The notes beneath the pieces were generated by a model. It ran no database searches, was not told the origin of the DNA, and was given only the letters and a program-made list of their open reading frames with translations. A stretch of 64,000 nt of DNA, taken from NCBI RefSeq assembly GCF_009789235.1, contig NZ_WSTB01000008.1, positions 124,001-188,000 of the forward strand, in the 5' to 3' direction. Source of the DNA: Flavobacterium hydrocarbonoxydans (GTDB lineage: Bacteria > Bacteroidota > Bacteroidia > Flavobacteriales > Flavobacteriaceae). Below, one piece after another: positions 26,726-34,450 of the stretch; the stretch's first letter is position 1, and the number at the start of each line of letters is the position of its first letter. A program made the translations under genes and the position numbers.

Positions 26726-27447
26726 CAGGTTTCGACCCTTCTGGTGGTGCAGGTGTTTTGGCAGATATCAAAACATTTGAACAACACCAGGTTTCGGGTT
26801 TTGCCATTTCAACTGCCAATACGATTCAGACCGAGAATCATTTTTATGAAATTCAGTGGACTGATCTGGATTTTGTCATTCGATCCATCGAAAAACTATT
26901 CGGAAATTATAAAATCGAAGTGGTTAAAATTGGTATTGTACCTTCATTGGAATATCTAAATCAAATTGTTTCCACAATAAAATACCTTTCGCCTCAAACA
27001 CAAATCATTTGGGATACTGTTTTAAAATCATCGACCCAATTTGATTTTATTTCGATCAAAAACAAAGAATTACTGATGGAAATTTTATCAAAAATGGACT
27101 TAATAACCCCCAATTACAATGAAATACTACAGCTTTTTCCTGACTTTACTTTTGAAAAACTTTCGATAAAAAACCAAATTTCAACCACCATTTTATTAAA
27201 AGGCGGACATAACAATGCTGCCATTGGAACTGATTATTTATTTCTAAAAAATGAAATTATTGAACTATTCCCTTCTGAAAACAATTATTACGAAAAACAC
27301 GGTTCCGGCTGTGTGCTATCTTCAGCAATTGCTGCCAATTTAGCTTTGAAACAATCTAAAGAAGAGGCGTGTAAAAATGCTAAAATTTATATCGAGAAAT
27401 ACCTGAGCTCAACATCAACTTTAATCGGATATCACTATGTACAATAA
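26692..27447 (+). CDS. thiD: HMP/HMP-phosphate kinase
   Basis: A 251-residue ribokinase-fold kinase making HMP pyrophosphate. SIAGFDPSGGAGVLADIKTF near the N-terminus and the anion-hole motif GSGCVLSSAIAANLA near residue 203 are the family signatures. The start lies inside the preceding gene and the stop overlaps thiE by 11 bp, so translation is tightly coupled. Confidence 0.95.
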   Translation: MPKNRPYVLSIAGFDPSGGAGVLADIKTFEQHQVSGFAISTANTIQTENHFYEIQWTDLDFVIRSIEKLFGNYKIEVVKIGIVPSLEYLNQIVSTIKYLSPQTQIIWDTVLKSSTQFDFISIKNKELLMEILSKMDLITPNYNEILQLFPDFTFEKLSIKNQISTTILLKGGHNNAAIGTDYLFLKNEIIELFPSENNYYEKHGSGCVLSSAIAANLALKQSKEEACKNAKIYIEKYLSSTSTLIGYHYVQ

Positions 27448-28075
27448 ACTGCAATATATTTCCCAGGGTAATACTGTCGAACAACAATTACAAAATATTC
27501 AACAAGCCTTAGACGCAGGATGTGACTGGATACAAATGCGATTTAAAAATCAGTCTGAGAAAAATATTTTTACTTTGGCGGAAGCTACAAAAATTTTATG
27601 CGAAGAATATCTGGCGAATTTTATCGTAAACGACAATGTTCCTCTTGCTCAGCAAATTGTTGCTGATGGCGTGCATTTAGGATTAACGGATATGAAAATT
27701 CCTGAAGCAAGAGCGATTTTAGGAGCTACCAAAATCATTGGAGCTACTGCTAATACTTTTGAAGATGTCCTTTTTCAGACACAGAATGGCTGCGATTATA
27801 TTGGATTGGGTCCTTTTCAATTTACAGAAACCAAGGAAAAACTGAGTCCGATTTTGGGGCTTGAAGGTTATACTTCTATTCTTAATAAAATGAAAATCGA
27901 AAACATTCCAACACCTGTTTATGCTATTGGCGGCATTACTTTAGAAAATATCGAAAGCTTAATGACAACCGGAATTCATGGCATTGCCGTTTCCGGAATG
28001 ATTACGAAAAGTAATCAAAAAGAAAAACTAATTCAAGAACTTAATCAAAAATTATATGCAAACGTCATTGTTTAA
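27437..28075 (+). CDS. thiE: Thiamine phosphate synthase
   Basis: A 212-residue TIM barrel that joins HMP-PP and thiazole phosphate. IQMRFKN, FIVNDNVPLAQQIVADGVHLGLTD, YIGLGPFQFTETK and YAIGGITLENI follow the ThiE order, with the residues for the pyrophosphate kept. Its 3' end overlaps thiG by 20 bp. Confidence 0.95.
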   Translation: MYNKLQYISQGNTVEQQLQNIQQALDAGCDWIQMRFKNQSEKNIFTLAEATKILCEEYLANFIVNDNVPLAQQIVADGVHLGLTDMKIPEARAILGATKIIGATANTFEDVLFQTQNGCDYIGLGPFQFTETKEKLSPILGLEGYTSILNKMKIENIPTPVYAIGGITLENIESLMTTGIHGIAVSGMITKSNQKEKLIQELNQKLYANVIV

Positions 28076-28832
28076 TATCGGAGACAAAACCCTAACGTCC
28101 CGCCTATTTTTAGGGACAGGAAAATTTGGTTCGAATAAAGAAATGGAAGAAGCTATTTTAGCCTCAGGAAGCGAATTGGTAACGGTTGCCTTAAAACGAA
28201 TCGATCTGGAAACCGAAACCGATGCAATTTTAGCACATTTACAACATCCAAATATTCATTTATTACCGAATACATCGGGAGCCAGAAACGCGAAAGAGGC
28301 TGTTTTTGCTGCGCAACTCGCCAGGGAAGCGCTTGAAACCAATTGGGTAAAACTCGAAATTCATCCTGACCCAAAATACCTGATGCCCGACCCAATCGAG
28401 ACTTTAAAAGCTACCGAAGAACTAGCCAAGCTTGGCTTTTTTGTGCTGCCTTATATCCACGCTGACCCCGTTTTGTGCAAACATTTAGAAAATGCAGGAA
28501 CAACTGCGGTAATGCCATTAGGCTCTCCGATTGGCAGTAATAAAGGTTTGAAAACCATTGATTTTCTGGAAATTATTATCGAACAAAGTAATGTTCCTGT
28601 TATCGTAGATGCTGGAATTGGTGCTCCGTCAGATGCTGCGAAAGCCATGGAAATGGGTGCTGATGCGGTTTTGGTAAACACTGCAATTGCCGTCGCCGGA
28701 AATCCTAGATTAATGGCAGAAGCTTTTAGAGAAGCAGTAATCGCCGGCCGAAAGGCTTTTGAAGCCAAACTCGCCAATCAACAAAATTATGCTGTGGCTT
28801 CGAGTCCTTTGACTTCATTTTTATATGAGTAA
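28056..28832 (+). CDS. thiG: Thiazole synthase
   Basis: A 258-residue TIM barrel forming the thiazole phosphate from deoxyxylulose phosphate, dehydroglycine and ThiS thiocarboxylate. The imine-forming lysine is in VKLEIHPD (K99). LFLGTGKFGS, NTSGARNAKEA, MPLGSPIGSNKG and VDAGIGAPSDAA are conserved. The stop codon lies one base before the inverted repeat of the GxxExxY cassette. Confidence 0.97.
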   Translation: MQTSLFNIGDKTLTSRLFLGTGKFGSNKEMEEAILASGSELVTVALKRIDLETETDAILAHLQHPNIHLLPNTSGARNAKEAVFAAQLAREALETNWVKLEIHPDPKYLMPDPIETLKATEELAKLGFFVLPYIHADPVLCKHLENAGTTAVMPLGSPIGSNKGLKTIDFLEIIIEQSNVPVIVDAGIGAPSDAAKAMEMGADAVLVNTAIAVAGNPRLMAEAFREAVIAGRKAFEAKLANQQNYAVASSPLTSFLYE

Positions 28833-28833
28833 A

Positions 28834-29403
28834 TTGTTTCACGCAGATTTTAAACAGATTTATGCAGATTAAAAAAAAGATTTTTAATTACTGTATTATC
28901 TGAAAAAAAACTGAGTTAAAATAAGAAAAATCTTTATTTTTATGACTAATCAAAAATGAAAAAAGTCATGACAGAAAACGAATTATCATATAAAATTAGA
29001 GGAGCTATTTTTAAAGTATATAATAATTTAGGACCAGGACTATTTGAATCTGTATATGAGAGTGCATTACTTTATGAATTGACAAAACTTGATCTAAAAG
29101 TTCAAAAACAAGTAGAAGTTCAAATTTCTTATGAAGAAATCATTCTTGAAGGTGCTTTCAAACTCGATTTGCTAGTTGAAGATAAAGTAATAATTGAATT
29201 AAAATCAGTTGAAGAACTAGCACCAATACATTACAAGCAAATGGCTACTTATCTAAGACTTACAAATAAAAAACTAGGGCTACTAGTGAATTTCAACACT
29301 TTGAGCATCCTAGATAATATTAAAAGAATTGCAAATAAAGTATAACGATTAAAAAAAATCAATTTTAATCTGCATAAATCTGTTTAAAATCTGCGTGAAA
29401 CAA
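28834..29403 (+). mobile_element. GxxExxY cassette bounded by 41-bp perfect inverted repeats
   Basis: Positions 28834-28874 and 29363-29403 are exact inverted copies over 41 bp, starting TTGTTTCACGCAGATT and containing three CAGATT boxes spaced 10-11 bp apart. Between them lies only the GxxExxY gene. The cassette fits between the thiG stop (28832) and the thiH start (29409) without damaging either. No target duplication is evident. Related repeats without a gene occur at 50.2-50.9 kb. Calling it mobile is an inference from structure and position. Confidence 0.7.
28956..29345 (+). CDS. GxxExxY family protein
   Basis: A 129-residue protein with the signature GLFESVY (about 28-34), preceded by IRGAIFKVYNNLGPG. 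FKLDLLVEDKVIIELKSV carries a D-x(n)-ExK arrangement of the PD-(D/E)XK nuclease superfamily, to which the family has been linked. Biochemical function is not established. It is not a thiamine gene: it splits thiG from thiH and sits alone between long inverted repeats, which may be what it acts on. It reads in the operon direction. A second possible start is ATG at 28968. Confidence 0.88.
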   Translation: MKKVMTENELSYKIRGAIFKVYNNLGPGLFESVYESALLYELTKLDLKVQKQVEVQISYEEIILEGAFKLDLLVEDKVIIELKSVEELAPIHYKQMATYLRLTNKKLGLLVNFNTLSILDNIKRIANKV

Positions 29404-29408
29404 AAAAC

Positions 29409-30539
29409 ATGAAAACATTCAAATCAGTTTTTGAAAACTATAATTGGAATACTATTCAATCTAAAATATACCAAACTACATCAAAAGATGTCGAGCGTTC
29501 TTTGGCTAAAACCAAACGAAATCTCGATGATTTTTTGGTATTGATTTCTCCTGTTGCGCAAAATTATTTAGAGCAAATGGCGCAGGAATGCCATGAAATC
29601 ACAAAAAAACGTTTTGGCAAAACCATCCAAATGTATGCGCCGCTTTATTTGAGCAATGAATGCCAGAACATCTGCACCTATTGTGGTTTTAGTTTAGATA
29701 ATAAAATCAAACGAAAAACACTTTTGGATTCTGAAATTAAATTGGAAGTTGAAGCTTTGAAAGACGCTGGTTTCGATCACGTTTTATTGGTTACTGGTGA
29801 AGCCAATTATACGGTAAATATCAATTATTTCCTGAACGCAATTGATTTAATAAAGCATCAATTCTCCTTAATTTCTGTTGAAGTTCAGCCGCTTTCCACA
29901 GAGGAATACGAACAATTACATCAAGCAGGTGTTTATTCGGTTTTGGTGTATCAGGAAACGTATCATCAGGAAGTGTATAAAAAGTACCATACAAAAGGCA
30001 AAAAATCAAATTTCGATTTTCGTCTGGAAACGCCTGACAGAATTGGCGCTGCAGGAATTCATAAAATAGGTTTAGGGGTTTTATTGGGTTTGGAAGATTG
30101 GCGAACCGACAGCTTTTTTAATGCGCTGCATTTAGATTATTTACAGAAGCAGTACTGGCAGACTAAATATTCTGTCTCATTTCCGAGGTTACGCCCAGCA
30201 GAAGGCATCATCGAACCCAATTTTATTATGGATGATAAAGATTTAACACAGCTGATTTGTGCTTATCGCTTGTGGAATGAAGATTTAGAAATCTCCATTT
30301 CGACTAGAGAGAATGAAAAGTTCAGAAACAATATCATTCCGATTGGTGTTACCAGTATGAGTGCCGGTTCTAAAACCAATCCGGGTGGTTATGTGGTGGA
30401 TCCCCAATCTTTGGAACAATTTGAAATTAACGACGAGCGTTCTGCCAAAGAAATTGCAGAAATCATCACAAAACGAGGTTATGAGCCCGTTTGGAAGGAT
30501 TGGAGTAAAAGCTATAGTTCAATAAATTCCAAAATTTAA
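29409..30539 (+). CDS. thiH: 2-iminoacetate synthase
   Basis: A 376-residue radical SAM enzyme cleaving tyrosine to dehydroglycine for ThiG. The cluster motif CQNICTYC (C85, C89, C92) and the following GFSLDNKI are typical, as is SVEVQPLSTEEY. The last residues and the stop codon lie inside a heptamer array that begins at 30525, so the C-terminus may have been altered by the repeat. Confidence 0.97.
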   Translation: MKTFKSVFENYNWNTIQSKIYQTTSKDVERSLAKTKRNLDDFLVLISPVAQNYLEQMAQECHEITKKRFGKTIQMYAPLYLSNECQNICTYCGFSLDNKIKRKTLLDSEIKLEVEALKDAGFDHVLLVTGEANYTVNINYFLNAIDLIKHQFSLISVEVQPLSTEEYEQLHQAGVYSVLVYQETYHQEVYKKYHTKGKKSNFDFRLETPDRIGAAGIHKIGLGVLLGLEDWRTDSFFNALHLDYLQKQYWQTKYSVSFPRLRPAEGIIEPNFIMDDKDLTQLICAYRLWNEDLEISISTRENEKFRNNIIPIGVTSMSAGSKTNPGGYVVDPQSLEQFEINDERSAKEIAEIITKRGYEPVWKDWSKSYSSINSKI

Positions 30540-30615
30540 ATTCCAAATTCCAATTCAAAATCCTAAATCTTAAATCTTAAATTCCAAATCAACAATCTAA
30601 AATCTAAAATTCCCA
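30525..30615 (+). repeat. Heptamer array between thiH and thiF
   Basis: Thirteen consecutive heptamers without a single indel. Unit types change along the array from AATTCCA to ATCTTAA to ATCTAAA while the 7-bp register holds. It covers the last codons of thiH and ends two bases before the thiF start. Confidence 0.88.
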
Positions 30616-30617
30616 AA

Positions 30618-31328
30618 ATGACTATTATTCAAGAATTTCTACGTTATAACCGACAAACTATACTTCCAGAAATTGGAGATGAAGGCCAGGAAAAACTAAA
30701 AAAAGCCAAAATTCTGGTTATTGGAGCTGGCGGTTTGGGCTGTCCTGTTTTGCAATACATTTCTACCGCTGGAGTGGGTTGTATCGGTATAATCGATTTT
30801 GATACTATCGAAATTCACAATTTACACCGACAAATTTTATATACAGAAAATCAGGTTGGCGAAAACAAAGCTTTGGTAGCCAAAAGTGTTTTAGAAAAAC
30901 TAAATCCATTGATTGAAGTGGTGGCCATTCCTGAAAAACTGACTGCTGAAAATGCAGAAAAAATCATTCCCCAATACGATGTAATCGTTGATGGTTCTGA
31001 TAATTTTGCTACACGATATTTGGTCAATGATACGTGTGTTGCATTTCAAAAACCATTGGTTTATGGAAGCATTTTAAAATTCGAAGGTCAAGTTGCGATT
31101 TTTAACCTTAACGGAAGTAAAAATCTACGTGATTTATTTCCGGAAATGCCAAATCCAAAAGAGGTTCCGAATTGTAATCTGAATGGCGTTTTAGGAACTT
31201 TACCCGGAATTATCGGTACCATGATGGCACATGAAACACTCAAATTGATTTTGGAATTACCTACTTTAAAAAATGAATTAGTGCTTTTTAACACCTTGAA
31301 TTGGAGTTTTACAAAGTTAAATTTTTAG
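30618..31328 (+). CDS. thiF: ThiF-type adenylyltransferase
   Basis: A 236-residue E1-like enzyme that adenylates the ThiS C-terminus. The nucleotide site ILVIGAGGLGCPVLQYISTAGVG, the RQ..RQIL arginine region and DGSDNFATRYLVND are conserved. It lacks both CXXC zinc pairs of E. coli ThiF/MoeB: the first is replaced by SKNLRDLFPEMP and the C-terminus stops before the second. DLFPE in this place is common in Bacteroidota homologues, so this is a lineage form, not damage. It ends the thi operon and overlaps the convergent MOSC gene by four bases. A MoeB-like role cannot be excluded, but the operon favours ThiF. Confidence 0.88.
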   Translation: MTIIQEFLRYNRQTILPEIGDEGQEKLKKAKILVIGAGGLGCPVLQYISTAGVGCIGIIDFDTIEIHNLHRQILYTENQVGENKALVAKSVLEKLNPLIEVVAIPEKLTAENAEKIIPQYDVIVDGSDNFATRYLVNDTCVAFQKPLVYGSILKFEGQVAIFNLNGSKNLRDLFPEMPNPKEVPNCNLNGVLGTLPGIIGTMMAHETLKLILELPTLKNELVLFNTLNWSFTKLNF

Positions 31329-32119
31329 ACAACAACTTTATCCCCAACGCTTATTGTTCCGCTGTTTAAACTCACAATATTAGTCCCGAACAAAACGGAA
31401 TTATCTACTGCTCTGTACGTGCTCAGAGTCTTTAAAGGCTCCTTTTTTAATTTACCATTTTGAGGGTCGTTATTGACCATAATACATCTTCCGCAGGGTT
31501 TTACATTTTTGAAATTTACTTCGCCAATGCTAAAAGTATCAAAATGATCTTCTTCATGAGGAACTTCACTACTGATCACAATATTGGGACGGAATCTTTT
31601 AATCGTAATTTTTTCTTCTAATTTTTCATTCAAAAAATCAAGACTTTTTGAACCAATCAATAAATAAGGATAACCATCGGCAAGACTCACATTGAAAGTT
31701 TCTTTCAATCTCGAACTTTCGTGTTTACGAGCTCCGTTTTTGATGATTTTGACTAATTTACACTCAAATCCTAAATGCTCGCTAAACCATTTTGAAGTTG
31801 CATGATTTACCTCAACTACGTCACTTTTATCATCCCAGACATTGACTTTAATGGAATTTTCAAGATGTTCCTTTATCGAAAATTCATGTTTATGATCCTG
31901 AAAAGTAATGCTTATTTTTCCGTCTGAAATCTGTGGATAAAACTGACTCATGATGCGATGTTCCCGCTGCGTTAGCATTTGATTGTCAGCATCGATTAAC
32001 ATCCAACGGCGGTCATTTTCGAAACCCATTTCTTCGGCGAAAGCCTTTTCACAAGTTATACCAGCCAAACTTTTTATCGGATAAATAAAAATTTCTTTTA
32101 CAATGAAACTCGCACTCAT
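31325..32119 (-). CDS. MOSC-domain protein
   Basis: A 264-residue protein with an N-terminal MOSC beta-barrel domain (IYPIKSLAGITCEKAFAEEMGFENDRRWML) and a C-terminal MOSC domain with the conserved cysteine in KPCGRCIM. The layout is that of YcbX/mARC proteins, which bind molybdenum cofactor and reduce N-hydroxylated compounds. A redox partner domain is absent. Its start codon shares a base with the aat stop, so the two are co-translated. Confidence 0.85.
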   Translation of the reverse strand: MSASFIVKEIFIYPIKSLAGITCEKAFAEEMGFENDRRWMLIDADNQMLTQREHRIMSQFYPQISDGKISITFQDHKHEFSIKEHLENSIKVNVWDDKSDVVEVNHATSKWFSEHLGFECKLVKIIKNGARKHESSRLKETFNVSLADGYPYLLIGSKSLDFLNEKLEEKITIKRFRPNIVISSEVPHEEDHFDTFSIGEVNFKNVKPCGRCIMVNNDPQNGKLKKEPLKTLSTYRAVDNSVLFGTNIVSLNSGTISVGDKVVV

Positions 32120-32757
32120 TACTTACTTTTTAAAATAGACATAAATTCCTCACGATCAATTTCGCGACAGCCCAAACTCTCCAGATGCGGATTATAAACC
32201 TGACAATCTAATAGTTTATAATTTTCTTTTTTTAAATAATCAACCAATGCTATAAAAGCTACTTTTGAAGCATTCGAAACTTTCGAAAACATACTTTCGC
32301 CACAAAAAACATGACCTAAATCTATTCCGTACAAACCTCCAACCAACACCTCATCCTGCCAAACCTCAACTGATTTTGCGATTCCTTCAGTATGCAGGTG
32401 ACAATAGGCTTCAATCATTTCGTTTGAAATCCAAGTTCCGTTTTGTCCTTCACGTTTTATTTCCTGACAGTTTGAAATAACGGCTGCAAAATCCTGATTA
32501 AAAGTAACTTTAAATAGATTTCTATTCAAGATATTCCGCATACTTTTTGAGACAATCAATTCGTCCAGAAATAACACCATTCTTGGGTCCGGTGCCCACC
32601 AAAGTATCGGCTCTCCTTCATTAAACCAGGGAAAAATTCCGCTTTTGTAAGCTAGTTCTAAACGTTCGGGCGATAAATCTCCTCCAACGGCAAGAACTCC
32701 TTCTTCATCGGCTTGGGAAACGGGTGGAAAATATAAATCGTTGAATATGTAGTGCAT
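32119..32757 (-). CDS. aat: Leucyl/phenylalanyl-tRNA--protein transferase
   Basis: A 212-residue enzyme of the N-degron pathway, adding Leu or Phe to proteins with N-terminal Arg or Lys so that ClpS/ClpAP degrades them. FPPVSQADEEGVLAVGGDLSPERL, SGIFPWFNEGEPILWWAPDPR, and GGLYGIDLGHVFCGESMFS are the family signatures. Length is slightly short of the E. coli enzyme (234). Confidence 0.96.
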   Translation of the reverse strand: MHYIFNDLYFPPVSQADEEGVLAVGGDLSPERLELAYKSGIFPWFNEGEPILWWAPDPRMVLFLDELIVSKSMRNILNRNLFKVTFNQDFAAVISNCQEIKREGQNGTWISNEMIEAYCHLHTEGIAKSVEVWQDEVLVGGLYGIDLGHVFCGESMFSKVSNASKVAFIALVDYLKKENYKLLDCQVYNPHLESLGCREIDREEFMSILKSK

Positions 32758-32775
32758 CTTTTTAAAAAATAATCA

Positions 32776-32996
32776 AATTTTAAAATTCCAAATTCCAAGT
32801 GAGAAATTTGAATACTGAAATGGCTTCGGCAGTTTGCTATCGCTCATGTTTAAATTCCAGATTTCCGCAATCTTGTCATTTCAGAACTGAAAAACTATGT
32901 GTAAAGTTCTCATTTATTTTAATGAAAAAGAACAAAAAAACAAAATTCCAAATCCCAAATACACGATAATGATTTGGAATTTGGAATTTTATTATT
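32776..32996. repeat. Heptamer repeats upstream of aat
   Basis: TTCCAAA-type units at 32783-32799, and an inverted pair AATTCCA/AATCCCA (32943-32963) facing GATTTGG/AATTTGG (32970-32990). The pair forms a hairpin just downstream of the DUF3127 gene and might also terminate transcription. Confidence 0.7.
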
Positions 32997-33011
32997 GGGA
33001 TTTTACCTTTT

Positions 33012-33383
33012 TTAGAAAGGTAAATCGTCTGGCTCGTCTTCGTTTAGGTTTGTAGCTGGTGCAAAAGCTTCTGCAGCTGGCATTGGCGGTGTTTGCGCAG
33101 GACCTTCAGGTGCTAATCTTTCGATTCTCCAACCTTGAATACTGTTAAAATATCTAGTTTCTCCTTGTGGATTAACCCACTCTCTTCCTCTTAAATTGAT
33201 AGAAACTTTAACCGCTTCACCTTGTTTGTAACTGCTCAATAAATCACATTTATCCTGAGTAAACTCAATTAAAATATGCTGAGGATATTGCTCATCTGTT
33301 GTAACAACCAATTCTCTTTTTTTGAATGCAGCACTAACTTGTTGCTCCGGATTAACCACTTTTACTTTTCCTGTAACTTCCAT
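33012..33383 (-). CDS. DUF3127 protein with an SSB-like C-terminal tip
   Basis: A 123-residue protein of the DUF3127 family, whose core (about 1-90) looks like an OB-type beta barrel: VTGKVKVVNPEQQVS, FKKRELVVTTDE, ILIEFTQDKCDLL, GEAVKVSINLRGREW. After a Pro/Ala linker it ends with an acidic tail and the tip DDLPF, very like the DDDIPF tip by which SSB recruits repair proteins. A single-stranded DNA-binding or SSB-like adaptor role is inferred from this, not known. It stands alone, followed by the flavin reductase gene upstream on the same strand. Confidence 0.8.
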   Translation of the reverse strand: MEVTGKVKVVNPEQQVSAAFKKRELVVTTDEQYPQHILIEFTQDKCDLLSSYKQGEAVKVSINLRGREWVNPQGETRYFNSIQGWRIERLAPEGPAQTPPMPAAEAFAPATNLNEDEPDDLPF

Positions 33384-33414
33384 CTTCTTCTTTATTTATA
33401 AATTGTTTCTTTTC

Positions 33415-34290
33415 TTATTTCTTGGCTAAAAGCACTTTCCAGGCCGATGCAATATCATCTTTATTGAGATATTTTTTTGCTTCCAAATGAATTTTTTCCT
33501 GATCATCGGAGCTTAAAACTCCTTTCACAGAAAAATTTTCTTTTACAAATATAGTAACTTCTTCCGTTGTAGGCAAGGACTCAATGTTGCCTAATTTCCC
33601 AAGATCATTTCCATTAAAAACGGGGCTTTCCTTGATGAAATTCGGAATCACATCAACTCCTACCCCTAAAGTTGTAAGCGGTTTTGGCACTTCAAAAAGT
33701 CCTTGGTTAGACCTTGAATACCAATTATTTCCTAATCTCGAAACCAAATCGATTTTATGCTGATCGATAGCGCCATTTTCATCCAGAATAGCTTCGTGAA
33801 TATGAATTTTGACCACTTCACAAAGAATCAAATTTCCGGCGCCGCCCTCTGTTCCTAAAGGAATAATCTGCGTAACCTTGCATTCAAACTGCACGGGAGA
33901 CTCTTTTACGCGATACGGTTTCACCAAATCAGACGGGATTTGTGTTAATCCGGCTTTTAGAAATTCGTTTACGCCTTCTCCATATTCAGTACTTGCCAGC
34001 GATGTTTGTTGTACCAAATCATAATTAACCACATTTATCACCACTTCACCAGTCGCTTCAGCATTGATTAAAGTATGCTTTATGGTATTATCACGCACAC
34101 GACGTGCAGGTGAAAAAACCAAAATAGGCGGATTGGCACTGAATACATTAAAAAAACTAAACGGTGACAAATTTGGAATTCCTTTTTCGCTAATCGTACT
34201 CGCAAACGCAATAGGTCTTGGACCAATGGCACTTTGCAAATAACCTTGTAATTTTGCTGTTGGAATTTCTTTTGGATTAATACTAATCAT
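33415..34290 (-). CDS. Flavin reductase-like, FMN-binding protein
   Basis: A 291-residue protein with an FMN-binding split barrel in its first 200 residues (AIGPRPIAFASTISEKGIPNLSPFSFFNVFSANPP). I place the start at 34290 (MISINPKE), because the 50 extra codons upstream encode no conserved sequence and run into the promoter region shared with the histidine kinase gene. The C-terminal 80 residues are an add-on without known motif. The family includes flavin reductases and flavoredoxins; the substrate is unknown. Confidence 0.85.
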   Translation of the reverse strand: MISINPKEIPTAKLQGYLQSAIGPRPIAFASTISEKGIPNLSPFSFFNVFSANPPILVFSPARRVRDNTIKHTLINAEATGEVVINVVNYDLVQQTSLASTEYGEGVNEFLKAGLTQIPSDLVKPYRVKESPVQFECKVTQIIPLGTEGGAGNLILCEVVKIHIHEAILDENGAIDQHKIDLVSRLGNNWYSRSNQGLFEVPKPLTTLGVGVDVIPNFIKESPVFNGNDLGKLGNIESLPTTEEVTIFVKENFSVKGVLSSDDQEKIHLEAKKYLNKDDIASAWKVLLAKK

Positions 34291-34450
34291 AATTTTTGGT
34301 TTTAACCGAAGCTCGTTTCGGCAACTACAAAAATAGAGAAATGGTTTAAGCCAAAGAAATAGTTTAGGATTTAAAAATAAAAAATCTTTAAGCTCTGCCA
34401 AAATAATTACGCTCCGAAATTCGTTATATTTATACCTCAAAATTTAGTTT

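Noticed and set aside
34291..34440. Extra 50 N-terminal residues of the flavin reductase protein
   Set aside because: The sequence MRYKYNEFRS and onward is not family-like and leaves no room for promoters toward the histidine kinase; the ATG at 34290 fits the domain.
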